Shown piece after piece: positions 34,792-47,282 of a DNA stretch of 64,000 bases. Position 1 is the stretch's first letter; every line of letters begins with the position of its first letter. The notes under the pieces were generated by a model. It was not told the DNA's origin. It did no database searches and saw nothing but the letters and a program-made list of their open reading frames with translations. Made by a program: the position numbers and the translations under genes. Source of the DNA: Chelonoidis abingdonii (Eukaryota > Chordata > Testudines > Testudinidae). Location: contig NC_133769.1 of NCBI RefSeq assembly GCF_003597395.2, forward strand, positions 46,121,539 to 46,185,538, written 5' to 3'.

Positions 34792-36839
34792 GTTTTAGAG
34801 CTCCCAAGTTTGATCCCAATGACTGGGGGTCTGTCAGTGTTATAATTCTGTAAGATGTAATGCAGGCTCTTTGCACGTGACAATGACACCATCTCTCAGA
34901 GCCCAACCCAAGAATATCTGCTGACTTCCCTTTTTAAAACAAGAGGAGACAGTTTCTTGGGTAGATTTAAGGTGTAACATCTATGAGTGTAACAGCCTGA
35001 GGCAAAAATGCAAGGGAGTTACCAATTAATTAATGGGTGACTTTACTGGGGAGTTACCTCTTAAAAAGTTATTTTATAAGTAAGTATTTTATATTTAAAA
35101 TAAACTTTAATTTCCTTACAAAGCAATCATCCTTATAATGAATTAATACATAAAAATAAAGCCACTTCATAGGCCTTTGACATTTCTTAACAGAATAATA
35201 CTTCCTTTGAAAATCAATGGATGCTTCATAATTTGGCCATCCACTACAACTAATTCTTTCCCCCACTAGTTCATTTCATATTTACAAAGGAAGATTTACA
35301 GCCTTCTTTAAGCTTACCTATCAAGAATTTGTTTAATAGAGCTGAGCAACTAATTCCCAGTGAATAATCTGACTAATTTAGAATTTTTTTCTGGTCAAAT
35401 TGCCTGAAAGTTGTGTATTATTTACTTTAAAATAGATTTTTGTGAATAATTTCAAAATTATTGACCGAATGACTTATATGAATAATTCTTTATCTGTATA
35501 TTATTCAAGAGCATCTTACTGAAAGTATTTAAAACTTGAGCTGCGCTGATTGGTTTTGACTGAACATGTTGATTACATGATATTGTTTCTGTTCCGTAAC
35601 TGGATGAGTGGAACTTGGTATCAGTTTTCTGGTGCTTGCAAGTTCAAAATTTGTTTTGCTTTATTATCTAACATTCACTTAAAGTTTGCAGTTTTGGTTA
35701 ACATTCCTGCCTGAAGCTGAGTGTAGAATATTCCTGAGAAATGAATATAAAAAGAGTCAGGTAAAGTAAATGCAGGTCTTTGTTGTTGTTGTTTTGTAAT
35801 GACTATGTGAAGAAACGTATTTAGGTATTCATCCAGTTCTACAATTGGGCCTCCCAAACCCATTGAAGTCAATGTGAGTTTTTCCATTAACTTAATTGAG
35901 CTTTGGATCATGCCCATTGAGTGAAGTAAATGCTGTTTGCTGCTAACACTGCTTGGCATGCAAACCCAAGAAGTGTAAATTGAACTAGTTTGTGTTTCAA
36001 GGTTGTATGAATGAAATGGTTCTTTAATGTGCTTTTCATGTCAAAGGGACTCCTCACTCCTGCTCACAGAGATACACAAAATCATGTTCTGAACAGAACA
36101 GTGAGCAAGATTTGAACCCTTTCTCTAGAATGTGATTCTGAAAGCCAGACTGACTCTCATCATAGGGAACAGCCCTGTTCATCTGTGGGATGAAGTTACA
36201 TATCGTTTTGAAATATGTGGGAATTGCCTCCTAATGTAAAGTGACAAGAGATGATGCTTTAAGTCCTTCATGCCAGAAAACTTGTATTCTTGTAGTTTTT
36301 ATATAGGCCTTGCCTTCCATTCTTACTCAGTTTTGAAGTGGAAGACTAAGTTGTCTGTAAAAACATAAAAAGAACTTTAATATCCCTTACTAAAGAAAAC
36401 AATTTTTTAAAACGAGACAAAAGCCACAGATAAGCAATAAATACAATCTTTCTGAAAAAGGAAGATCGCCTTCTTTCACACTATTAAAGTATTTGAAATG
36501 AAAGATTATTTCTATGACTACTATTTTACAGTGCCCCAAAATGAGCTACCTTCTTTACAGAACAATTAAATATGCATAACGTTGTCCCTGTCTCAAAGAA
36601 CTTGCCATCTAATTTTAGACATTTTGCAATGAATGAGAGTAACAAACAATAGAAGTGAAAGGAGAATGAATTGAAGAACAAGGTTATAGTTATTAAGTAT
36701 GTGCTTACTTAATTTTGGTGTTTTAAAAAATATGATGGTTCCATTCTGTTTTGACTGGCATAAGTCAAACTGAGAATTCCCCTCCTTCCCCAAATCTTGG
36801 AAAATGAAAATATAAGGAATTTATACACAAAGGGACAGG
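34792..36839. other. Unassigned AT-rich DNA
   Basis: No gene recognised. One copy of 'cattgaagtcaatg' at 35861-35874 belongs to the dispersed phrase family. At 36575-36620 there is an antisense fragment of the L2-like tail ('gttgtccctgtctcaaagaa'). Confidence 0.45.
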
Positions 36840-36901
36840 TTTTTAAAGGTATTTAGGTGCCTAACTCAATGGGAGTTAGGCACCTAAACACCTTTAAAAA
36901 T
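36840..36901. repeat. Near-perfect palindrome (hairpin)
   Basis: 'tttttaaaggtatttaggtg' plus 'cctaact' on the left pairs with 'agttaggcacctaaa' plus 'cacctttaaaaa' on the right, with a loop of about 7 nt and one mismatch. This gives a stem of about 27 bp. It is a dispersed unit; other partial copies use the same 'taggtgcctaa' core. Confidence 0.85.
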
Positions 36902-38265
36902 TTTGCCCAAAGAGTCCATTTAAAATATGTGAGAACAAAGAACAAGAGTGAAGTCCTGGTCTTATTAAGGCAAAGGGATCTCTTCTACTGACTTCCACAG
37001 GAGCAGAATTTCCCCCCACAACAACAAAGACAAGGGGAATTAATAATATCTAACACAAGAATCTTAACACTCGTACTTGGCACCAGTTTTAACAGGCAGA
37101 TGTCTATCCAGTTTGAAAAAGCACAGGATTATGCTGAAACTGTCTAAAACTGCTGTAATATATGCTGAAAGGTATAAAGACTATGCTAGTGTTCCAATAA
37201 AGATATTTTCCTTCGGGTATGGTTGCTGCTAACTGCATACTGAAGTACTGATTCATATTGTTGGTACATTTGAATAGAATCAATTCTTAACTGAGATTCA
37301 ATTATCCTGGTGCCTAAACTGGCTTTACAGAAGGTCTATTCACGTTAATTATGTATGCACTATATAATGCGTAGTTATTAACTCATAGGAGTTACTAAAC
37401 TCAGAGCCAGATGTAATGCTCTTCTCAATTAGTCTTTCTTTTAAAAATCATATTGATCTAGAAAAGCACTCTGTCAAGTACTAATGAAACAGGGTACATT
37501 CTCTAGATTCCTTAATAATCTGTTTGTATATAAAGTGAAGGTTTTATTTTCCCCTATGTGTGGACTTGCCCATGGGGTATGCTCTTCACAGGGAAAATAA
37601 AATGCGGGATATATTTTGTAGGATCAGAAATAGATAATAAAAGTGCATGATAAAGCATAGTGGTGGCCCACAATAAGTATATTAAGTAGTAAGTACACTT
37701 AGTAATGGAGTGCTTATTATTGTGCAAGATAATATATGTTGTATTGTGAGAACTTTTGGGATTACATGTAACACTAATTTCCCATTGAACAGAGTTATCG
37801 AAAGGTCTTGCAGTTAGTCCTATGATAAATGAGCAATTACTGCATGCATATATAGTCTGAGAAAACACCCTTTATAGTTATATAAGCTTCCTTCATATAT
37901 TACTGAGTGAAATCTGCATGCTTACTCAGTTATATAGAATGGGATCTTATAGATGTTATCACATTATTTAATTACTCTTCCATACAATAGCATTACACAA
38001 CATTTTATTATGAAAACTTTCTGACTGGCTTCTAGAGTGCACACAAAAAATGAGAGCCAAATTCTGTTCTCAGTTCCACCAGAATTAAACGGCAGCAACT
38101 TCATGAAAATGAGCACCTGTGTAATGGACCAAAATTGGGATCCAAGTTTCCTGCAACAAAACATTGTTTCAACATAGTGCAACAAGGGCCTGAAGCAAAT
38201 CTCATTGAAGTCAATTAAAGGATTCCAGCATCAGACCCCAGTTTATATGATACAAAAAAGGTAGG
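36902..38265. other. Unassigned AT-rich DNA
   Basis: No gene or clear repeat apart from a copy of the 'ttgaagtcaat' phrase near 38205. Confidence 0.5.
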
Positions 38266-39436
38266 TGTCATAACTATAAAGGGAAGGGTAACAACCCTCC
38301 TATATACAATACTATAAAATCATTCCTCGCCAGAGGCACCAAAATCCTTTTACCTGTAAAGGGTTAAGAAGCCCAGGTAACCTGGCTGACATCTGACCCA
38401 AAAGACCAATAAGGGGACAAGATACTTTCAAATCTTGGGGGGGGGGGGGAGGCATTTGTTTGTGCTTTTTGTTTTGGTGGTGTTCGATCTTGGGACTAAG
38501 AGGGACAGGACATCAATCTATGTTCTCTAAATCCTTCTGAACAAGTCTTCTGAACAGCCAGCAGGGCCGGCTCCAGGCACCAGCATTCCAAGCTGGTGCT
38601 TGGGGCAGCAATCTGCAAGGGGCGGCAGTCCCTGTTGTTTTGCCCCCAAGCAGCGCGCCGAATTGCTGCCATGGACAGCAGAGGCAGTCAGTGTGCCCTT
38701 AGGGTGGCAGGTGTGTTTCAGTGGTGGCGGCAATTCAGCAGCAGCTTCTATGTTTAGCTGTCCACGGCGGCTTCAGCTAAACATAGAAGCTGCCGCAGAA
38801 TTTCCACTGCCGCGGAAACACGTCTGCCACCCTAAGGGCACACGGACTGCCCCTGCCATCCGTGGCGGCAATTCGGTGCGCTGCTTGGGGCAGTGAAAAC
38901 TATAGAGCCGGCCCTGACAGCCAGGCAAGGCGTGTTAGTTTATCTTTGTTTTCTCAACTTGTGAATTTTACCTTTGCTAGAGGGAAGTTTATCCCTGTTT
39001 TGTTGTAACTTTGAAACTAAGGCTAGAGGGGGTTCCTCTGGGCTCTTTGAATCTGATTATCCTGTAAAGTTATTTTCCATCCTGATTTTACGGAAATGAC
39101 TTTTACATTTTCTTTTTAATAAAATCCTTTTTTTAAGAACCTGACTGATTTTTCCATTGTCCAAAGACTCAGGGGTTTGGGTCTTTGATCACTTTGTAAC
39201 CAATTGGTTAGGATATTACTCTCAAGCCTCCCCAGGAAAGGGGGTGTAAGGGCTTGGGGGGGATATTCTGGGGGAAGAGGAACTCCAAGGGATACTTTCC
39301 CTGTTTCTTGTTAAAACACTTGGTGGTGGCAGCGTACCACGTTTTAACCTAAGCTGGCAGAAATAAGCTCAGGGGGCTTTCATGAGGGTCCCCACATCTG
39401 TACCCTAGAGTTCAGAGTGGGGAAGGAACCCTGACA
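38266..39436 (+). mobile_element. Solo LTR, 5-bp TSD, split by a hAT MITE
   Basis: Starts TGTCATAACT and ends ...CCCTGACA, with gtagg on both sides (38261-38265 and 39437-39441). Without the nested 355-bp insert and its duplicated 8 bp the LTR is about 808 bp. Promoter and polyadenylation parts are suggested by 'ttttaataaaatcc' near 39115. There is no internal retroviral sequence, so it is a solo LTR left by recombination between the two LTRs. A 5-bp duplication fits gypsy-type or ERV-L/ERV3-type integration; I cannot choose between them from the LTR alone. Confidence 0.85.
38562..38916. mobile_element. hAT fold-back MITE with perfect 8-bp TSD
   Basis: Termini CAGGGCCGGCTC and GAGCCGGCCCTG are a perfect 12-bp inverted repeat. 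The flanks are acagccag at 38554-38561 and 38917-38924. CAG...CTG ends with 8-bp duplications define hAT transposons. The 355-bp interior is almost one long palindrome centred near 38770 ('cttctatgtttagctg' / 'cagctaaacatagaag'). No transposase. It is younger than the LTR it interrupts. Confidence 0.93.
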
Positions 39437-40425
39437 GTAGGACTCTTTCAAATTGCTGCCACGAAAACACAGATATTGGTGCCAATTCTTTAATGGCTTC
39501 ATCATATTAAAATGCCTCTGGGCTTTCCCAACTGTTATTGAATATTATTAATAACTTTTATAGCATCCACAATTAGGCGAGGCACTTTACAGAAGTAGTA
39601 AAAGACAATCTGCATGAGTCTAGTCTGATTCACAGTGATGTAAATCAGGAGACTCTCAGCTGAAGTCAGTGGATTTACACAAGTGTTGTGAAAGAGCAGA
39701 ATTAGGTCCAGGGTCGCCGCTCTAAAAGATTTATATGCTAACTGAAATAGATAGTGGAAGCGCAATGAGCAATTACGCAGGGCTGCAAGCTCCATTCCCA
39801 AATCGAGTTCCTTGTCTCCCAGGCTTACAGACAACCTGAATGGTGAATGAGAAGCAAATTCAGTCCCAGTGTGGCTCTGTATGGGCACTCTCCACCAGCA
39901 ACAGAAATTACACTAAAACCAAATCCAGCTAAATGACAGATATACCTTTGGAAGGGGGGTGTCAAGAGATAAAAGTAGGATATGGAATAGATTTAGATGA
40001 TTTGTCTCTGTCTAAAACTACTGTAATCTATGCCATTGATAATATGCTGAAGTGCTTGAAAAAATTCACTGAGGAATAATTTTGAAGCAAAGATTTAAAG
40101 TGTGATAGCAAGAAAAGGTGACAGGGCAAAGTGGAAATATGTTACAACTGAACAAGATAGAGGTGTAGAGGCTATTGTCCCCTGATATTACAGTTACTTA
40201 AGTAATTCTGCAACATGCAGAAAAGTAGCAGCATCTGGAGTTGGGGGTTTTTGTCCTCAGAAGAACTCATACTGATAAGCGCATATAAATATTCTTAGAA
40301 GTTATTCTTCATTCCTGGCCTGGACAACTTCAGAGGTATGTTTAATATTCAGTGTGCATAATCCCAAAAGTCAGTGCACATATTTACAATTTCATTGTAC
40401 AATGATATGCTACTCAATATTATTT

Positions 40426-40829
40426 CAGTGGTTCTCAGTCTTTCCAGACCCCTTGCAGGAATCTGATTGGTCTTGCGTACCCCCAAGTTTCACCTCATTT
40501 AAAAACTACTTGCTTACAGAATCGGACAAAAAATACAAAAGTGTCACAGGACACTTACTGAAAAAAGTATTTACATTTGTCATTTTTACCATATAATTGT
40601 AAAATAAATCAATTGGAATATTAATATTGTAGTTACATTTCAGTGTATAGTATATAGAGCAGTATAAACAAGTCATTGTCTGTATGAAATTTTAGTTTCT
40701 AATGAGTTCGCTAGTGCTTTTTATGTAGCCTGTTGTAAAATCAGGAAGATATCTAGATGAGTGGATGTACCCGCTGGAAGAATTCTGGGTACCCTTAATG
40801 GTTCGCGTGCCCCTGGTTGAGAACCACTG
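40426..40829. mobile_element. hAT-type MITE
   Basis: Termini CAGTGGTTCTCA and TGAGAACCACTG are perfect 12-bp inverted repeats. Subterminal 'cagaccccttgcagg' and 'cgcgtgcccctgg' are typical of a hAT family found across reptiles. The 8-bp flanks (tattattt and ttttaggt) match at only 5 of 8 positions, so the insertion is old. No coding capacity. Confidence 0.85.
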
Positions 40830-40879
40830 TTTTAGGTCATGGTACTCAGACCTGCCTGAATAGAAGTCAGAAAGGAGAA

Positions 40880-41700
40880 AGACAAGACAATTGCTATTAG
40901 GCTGTTATACCAATAAAAAACTAGCAGGATCTTATTAAAGGGGACAAGACATTTGTCACATTTATTGTAAATACCATAATAAAATAAAAGATAACAGCAA
41001 ACAACGTTGTTTAGCTACTTATTCCTATATATCCATTCACACAATCATTCATACAAGTTCTGGATAGATATTATAGTTGTCATGGTAGGGCACAGGTGAT
41101 CTGTTGCAAACAAATCAAACAATTATAACCAGATGAATATAACTAAAAACCAGTACAACTGACTAAACATCAGATATAACCTAAACACAAATCCAAACAA
41201 TTATAGTTATAATAACTCCAGCTTTATAGGGATTTTTCCCTATGTTAGTTCATGGGAGGTGCTTCATTCTGCTGTTGTTAAATCAATCATCAGGTGGCTG
41301 GCTCCATGTTGGCAGCAGAATGTTACCGCAAAAGTCTTCTCATCTCACCTCCTTTTTTTACAGGCTTTTAGTTTGGATTTAAAGTCTATAGTCTTGCTGT
41401 GTCACGCTGCCTCTGGGTTTGGATTGATCACCCGTCAATTGCAGGTGTGACTTTCAGCCTTGAACCTGGCTTTGATCTTCTTTCTGTTGTCTTCTTTCTG
41501 TCCTTTTCTTTTTAGGGTGAATGCTTTTTACTTTGTTTAGCACTGTTGTCTAGGTCTTCAGCCGTTGGTAGTTGAACTTCACCTCATCAGGACAGGCTGG
41601 GGCTGGAGGTTGATTTTATCATCCATACATGCCTCATTCACACATCTAAACTAACTAATAAGATTACAGCAGGGTTTGCAAAAATGAAGGTTGGAGGAAG
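40880..41700 (-). repeat. Unclassified, possibly LTR-derived repeat
   Basis: I recognise this style of sequence as recurring in reptile genomes ('accaataaaaaactagcagg' at one end, 'cagcagggtttgcaaaaatg' at the other), but cannot place it in a family. There are several aataaa words on both strands and no domain in any frame. Ends and target duplication are not resolved. Confidence 0.35.
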
Positions 41701-43265
41701 CTTTTACAAGATGGAGTGAGCGTTTTAAAATGGGGTTTGAATTACAATATGTCAAGTGTAGTGAATGGTGAACAGAAGTTACATTAATAAAGTGAACAAT
41801 TAAAAACAATTTCATTTATCAGTCCTACAAGGCAACAATACACGGAAAGGTCAAATCTTATATTATTTATATTAGACAAAAATATCGAAAGTTTCAGTCC
41901 AAAAGGAGAATCTTTTTGAAAGTTATGAGTAAATCAAAACAGAACAATAATAGAAACCATTTTGGAATCTTAACTATAGCACAAGCAATCATGATGCTTT
42001 TTAAAAGTGTTTATAGACAGAATATTTACAGTGAAATGTTCTGATTCTCCCTGTCGCTAATCTTTTTCCATATCACCAACACAGTGGTGGTGTATTTTAT
42101 TCTGTATTGTATTTTACTGTACTATTCCATATAGTGTTACAATGTCTACTTAGTTTTGTTGTTGGACACAAGAATAGGCCCTTAGTTATGGAAGCAATGG
42201 TTTTGTAATAGTAGCTTAGCTGTAATTTAATAACTATCTGTATTTTCCTGTAGTTCAGCTTAAGAGTCTAAGTGTCGCTGGTGGAATATATTTATTGTCA
42301 TAGGCCAGATAAGAGTGTCTTTCTTGCCACTGTAATGTTATATAGTATATCTCAATGTCTACATGAAATGTCCCCTAGCATGTTCCATGTATACATGAGG
42401 CTGTGTCATAGTATTAGTTGATGCTGCCATTAAAATAAAGATGTAAAGAATGCATGGGTTAAGGGTGAGTGGTTACATGAGAAGAACAGGCACAGTAAAT
42501 GAAACATGAATATTACTGGACCATAAAGATCCTGCTTTTTGAAGAATGAGGTGACATTTTGTAAATCACTGACCAAAAGAAAAATAACCTGAAGAGAAAT
42601 AGCAGATGGCCAGTGATTCATTCACATAGTAGCTAAATTAAATCCACTGCATTAAATCAATGTCTCTCTTTCTCTCATATGAATATCTCTGCTCCTGTAT
42701 AGTATATAACTCTCATCTGTTTGTATGTTAAAGCTAAATAAAGATGGCCCTCATCGCTGTGGTATCTGGATGCCTACAGGCATTTATGAATTTATCCTCA
42801 CAACACCTTAAAGATAATTATGTACAGATGGATAAATGAGGAAAAGAGAGATTAAACGCGCACACTGCCCAGGTTGGATTGACAGCTCATTAATTGGCTA
42901 TAATTCCACCAACAGAAGGGAGCCCATAGAGTGAAAGGTTACATATGTAGACATTTCTGAGGAACTCCACAGCATTCAGTTCCAGCCACAGTTGGGATTT
43001 GTCTATTTTGTGTCCCACCCAAGAAATGGCCATTTTTTAGAGGCGAGTAAAGTAAATGGGTATCTGAATATTATGGGGTATGATTTTTTAGATTGTATTT
43101 GCACAATTGTTCATGCAAAAAAAGAATAAGTGTGCAACTCTGCAGCTAATTTGGAAACATGGTTACCACAAATGCATATGAAAATATTCATACATTTGCA
43201 ATTGAGGATTTGTGCATGCAATGGTGTAAATTCTGCATGCAGATTAGGCATTCTGAGATGCAGGC
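41701..43265. other. Unassigned AT-rich DNA
   Basis: No gene recognised. Short chance ORFs only. Confidence 0.5.
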
Positions 43266-43269
43266 ATTT

Positions 43270-43606
43270 TTGGCTATGTCTATATTATTAGCTAGGGGTG
43301 TGATTCCTTTGCTTGTGCACATGTTCTCATACTAGCTTTCATTTAGCTAGCACGAATATAAAGAGCAGGGTAGAATCAGTAGCACTGGTAGTAGCAGCAG
43401 AGGCAACAGCTGAGATGTGTCAAGTACAAACGTGCCCAAAACTGTGGGTATGTATTTGGCTTTGCCCAGCCATGCCTCCACTGCCACAGCTTGTGCTATT
43501 GCAGCTACATTGATGTTTATATTCATACTAGCTTCATGAGTACTAGCATGAATATATGTGCGTGAGCAGGGGAATCACACCCCTAGCTCATAGTGCAGAC
43601 ATATAG
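43270..43606. mobile_element. TIR element (MITE)
   Basis: 'ggctatgtctatattattag' plus 'ctaggggtgtgattcc' on the left is the inverted complement, with mismatches, of 'ggaatcacacccctagct' plus 'catagtgcagacatatagg' on the right. The interior also pairs: 'catactagctttcatttagc' with 'catactagcttcatgagtac', and 'gcacgaatataaag' with 'agcatgaatatatg'. There is no transposase. The 'tgtcta' end resembles the Harbinger-type MITEs above, but no TAA duplication is visible. Confidence 0.75.
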
Positions 43607-43691
43607 GCTTTGTGTTCGTGTAGTTCTTAAAACAAGAACCTCTGGGCAGTTTTTAATTCTGCAGAGCACCTTGCTGTTTGTGAAAAGTGAT

Positions 43692-44088
43692 TGTCACAGG
43701 GTGTCTCCGTCATTACTCAATGAACCACACTGCCTGGCTAGTTTAGATGGTTTCACAGTCACAGACACACACCAAGCTGTTTGTCTTTCACCAAGCTGTG
43801 CATTTATTCTCATCTTACATAGTAATACCACACAACACAGGAAGAGTGGGCTTCCCTGCAGCCCTCACTCCCCAGCCCAGGCTCACAGAGCTCCTGCCTG
43901 AGATGCCCGTTGCTTCCTGTTTCCTCTCCTTATATTCTCCCCAATTACCTTGTTAGCCCAGTGATTGTCATCTAGGTGCTAACAGTCCCCGACCAGAAAG
44001 TGTATAATTGCCCTCAGCTGGGGTTGCAGCCTTCTCCAGGCTGCAGCAGTGTCCATGATCAGGGGGCTACTGATAGCACCCTGTCACA
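43692..44088 (-). mobile_element. Solo LTR, 397 bp, minus orientation
   Basis: The minus strand starts TGTGACAGGGTGC and ends ACACCCTGTGACA. Inside, in the right order for an LTR, are a TATA-like 'gaatataagg' and then a polyadenylation signal 'gaataaatgc'. It sits in non-retroviral DNA, so it is a solo LTR. The 5-bp flanks (gtgat / gatat) do not match clearly. Family unknown. Confidence 0.7.
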
Positions 44089-44790
44089 GATATATGACAA
44101 CATGCACAATAGTGAATTATATCAGTAATTTACTAATAGACATCTCTCAAAATAGACACTTATATACTCTCTATATCATATCCTTAATCAATATTTTCCT
44201 TTCCCATTATTTTAGTTTATCGTTTGAAGATATATTATGAACTTCACACCTGAACTTAAAACCTATCTACTTAAGATACTTATATGGCCTGCATTACCAT
44301 AGTATCTGATCACCTCACAATCTTCAATGTATTTTTTCTCACAATAGCCCTCTGCAGTAGGAGAGTGCTATTATCCCCATTTCACGGACAGGAAAGCAGA
44401 GGCACAGAGGGTGGGATCCATGGAGGGACTTAGGTGTTGCGACGCTGACCATCACAATGTCTAACTTTTAGGCACCTAGAAAATAACAGCAACAACACTG
44501 TGGGCCACAAAGCCGAGTTAGGCACCCACACAATGAATAAGGAGAGACAATTCAATAAGCAAAAACCAATACTCTAGATGGGACTCAGTCTAAACTAGCC
44601 AATGGAAGATGCCGATGTGCTAAGCCCCATCCCTTTCTCATGGATACGTGCCAAAATCCAAGCTGCAAGGAACTGCTTAGCTCTGCTAACAATCCACAAA
44701 TGGAACCCTTTTCCTGGCTTAGCACCAACACAGTTTCTTGTGGAATGAGTTAGGTGCCTGTCTCACTCCACACACAATGTCTTAGGGGAG
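44089..44790. other. Unassigned DNA with a SINE fragment
   Basis: At 44335-44410 an antisense MIR-like piece reads 'attatccccatttcacggac' and 'agcagaggcacagagg'. Otherwise nothing recognised. Confidence 0.45.
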
Positions 44791-44794
44791 GTGG

Positions 44795-44945
44795 GCCCAG
44801 TTTATAGCTCAGTGGTTAGAGCACTTGTTAGGGATGCTGGAGACCCAGGGTTAATTCCCCTCTGCCAGGGATGGGGAAGAAAGGATTTGAACAGGGGTCT
44901 CTCACAAGAGTGCTTTACCCACTGTGCTATGAGATATTCAGATGC
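44795..44945 (+). mobile_element. tRNA-derived SINE
   Basis: 'tagctcagtggttagagcac' matches a tRNA A-box region and 'gggttaattccc' a B box, followed by a body with 'aggatttgaacaggggtctc' and 'ccactgtgctatgag'. The head would fit a tRNA D arm and T arm, but acceptor and anticodon stems do not form, so it is a SINE and not a tRNA gene. Confidence 0.6.
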
Positions 44946-45427
44946 AATACTCCCTCATTTTCTCCTGTTTAAGTTGTTGCACTCACGCTAACTAGTGAAA
45001 GAGTGACTAGAGCAGGGGGACTGTACCCAGGGTCTCCTGCCCCCCAACTGGGTGTCCTGACCCCCAGGCTACAGAGTCATTCTGTGGCTCACTCACTTAT
45101 TATAGGTGGGCGCAATTATAAAGGGAGCACCACCTCCTTCTCCTCCAGCCTTCTCAATGGAGCCCAATCCAATAGGCACATGAAGAGAGCACCTACTGGG
45201 CAGGTTAGGTAGCTGACAGCCTGTCTTTCCCCAGTTCATGAATTGCCCTGGGGCTTAGACAGGTGCCAGAGGCAGGAACATAGGCCTCTAGGGAATTTTT
45301 ACTTTGAGAAACTTAGACACTGAGTGAGTTCTAGGCACCTTAAGGGTGTGACACTGGCAAAACAGGTCCCCATGCCTTAGATGAACACTGACACATACAT
45401 AGCTGGAATCAGTCTGGCTCACCTGTA

Positions 45428-46433
45428 TGTTAGTACTGTTAAAATAGGTATTAAAACTATAGGAATGTGTTTAGACTTTACCGAATGCTTGTGAGTTGAT
45501 GCACACATTAATCTCACTTCTAATATCTGTATCCCATTTTGTAAGCAATATGTGAGAAGTTGTTGTGTCCTGGGACTATGTAAATCACCAGACAGGAAAG
45601 AGACAGTAACTAGTGTGAAGAGCTGATCTCCAAAAGAAGGTGTTAGATCCTGCCCAACAGGAAAGGTCTATAAACACCAGACAGTCTATTGTGAGATGAT
45701 AAAGAGGACAAAAGATGTTTGTTGTTTTGTCCTCTCCCCCAACCCCATAAAGATAAGTCATGCAAATAGATTCCTCCTGTAAGCTGAGTTTTCAGCTGAG
45801 AGCACAAGTGAGGAGGGGGATAAAAACCTCTAAAAAAGGGAACTGGATCTCTGTGCTTGAAGTCTTGAGGGGTAAGGCTTATGAGGCATAAGCAAGAGAT
45901 CCTCAGTGCTTAGCCTGGGTTAGACTTACAGGTCATATAGAGTTTGCTTTTTTATTGAAACTTCTGTTTTTGAAACTTAAGATTGTAACTCATTTGTGTA
46001 TCTATGTTTACCTGCCTGAACCTTGTAAATAATTCTCGTTTTCTTTTCCTACTTAATAACTCTCTAGATAGTTTATTATAGGATTGGCCACAAGACTTGC
46101 CTTTGGTGTGACATATGTGGTGCAACTGAGGTGGGGTATGTCTCAATACTTTGAGACAGGGAGTAACCTGAATATTGCTCTAGTTCTTGATGTAAGGGAC
46201 CATCTATCACAAAGGTATGCTTGCCTGGGTGTCAGAATAAATCAGAGTATCTAAGGGTGCTGACTGTGACTCCCTGTTCAGACTATTAGAGTGCTTGAAG
46301 AGTTTACATGTGATAACTGGTTGGCGAAATCTAAGTATAAACTCCTATCCAGTTTGGGGTATGTGCCCTGGGTCCTAACAGTCTACCCTAAGATTGGTAT
46401 TCTTGCTCCTGCCACACTGCAGGCAGCCTGACA
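45428..46433 (+). mobile_element. Solo LTR, about 1.0 kb
   Basis: Begins TGTTAGTACTG and ends ...GCCTGACA. The order is LTR-like: 'aggtctataaacaccagac' as a TATA-type promoter near 45664, a U5-like pyrimidine-rich part, and 'tagatagtttattata' near a degraded polyadenylation site at 46065. Flanking 5-bp sequences (ctgta / aatgg) differ, so the ends may be off by a few bases or the copy is old. No internal coding region. Confidence 0.6.
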
Positions 46434-47065
46434 AATGGTTTGACAGGAGTTTTGTGCATCACAGTGAGGGACTAGGCCATCTAAGAAGCTTCATGGATTC
46501 CGCTAGAGAAACTAAGTAACTTAGCCAAAGTCACATAGGAAGCCTACAGAGTGGCAAGGACTACTGGGCCAGCCTTCCTCTGTGTAAGATATGTTTTATT
46601 TTAAGATGCTTGTGGTTTAAGACCTGGGAGTCTGTTTTGTTTTGTGTGATGCTTTAATAACTTAAGTATTAAATAATTTCAGGACAGGCTGACATTAAAC
46701 AGTAGCTTAATAGATGTACCAAATATGGGGTCATTAAACCAGACTGTATCTTTACAGCCCTGTTTCTTTAATTTTCCTGTGTTTTTGAGACATCACCTGG
46801 TGACGTATAAAGAAGCTGGGTAATAGTACAGGTTCTACTGCTAAATTATTTGGAACATGCTTTACTCCTAGAGCACGTATTTTGTGCCCATACCTGTTTA
46901 GTGTTGCATCATGGTTTTTTCAGAATGTTAAATGTCTTGGTTCTGGCAGGCTGCTGCTTAGAGAGGGGTAGGTTACCTCAGGAAGAAAAGGTTGTGAAGA
47001 AAGACACATGGCAAGGTAAAGGTTTTTTTGTTAGTTTGTTTTTTTAACTATATGGCAATAATTTA
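46434..47065. other. Unassigned DNA with a SINE fragment
   Basis: At 46500-46600 an antisense-type SINE piece ('actaagtaacttagccaaag' ... 'acataggaagcctacagagt') is present. No gene. Confidence 0.4.
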
Positions 47066-47069
47066 CACT

Positions 47070-47282
47070 CTTGTCTAGACATGAAAGTTATTCGGGAATA
47101 AGGCAGGTTGTTAATTTAAAGTAGAAGAGCTGTTCTGGAATAACCCCATGCACAGACAGCTTTATTCCAAAACAAAAGTGCCTTCCAAAGTGGATTAAGC
47201 TAATTTGGAAAAAGATATTCTGAAATGAGAGCCCCCATATGTGGAATTACTCTGGAATAATTCAAATGTAGACAAGCCCCTC
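47070..47282. mobile_element. MITE with 'cttgtcta' ends
   Basis: 'cttgtctagacatgaaagtt' at the left and 'attcaaatgtagacaag' at the right form imperfect terminal inverted repeats. Internal 'attcgggaataagg' and 'ctctggaataatt' are also related. No coding content; target duplication not clear. Confidence 0.55.

Noticed and set aside
41259..41450. Possible host exon in the 41.3-kb region
   Set aside because: The surrounding text looks like an interspersed, perhaps LTR-derived repeat and the frame has no domain.
44791..44991. Candidate tRNA gene (A-box and B-box matches)
   Set aside because: Acceptor and anticodon stems cannot be formed, and the downstream body resembles the element at 22.86 kb, so it is a tRNA-derived SINE.
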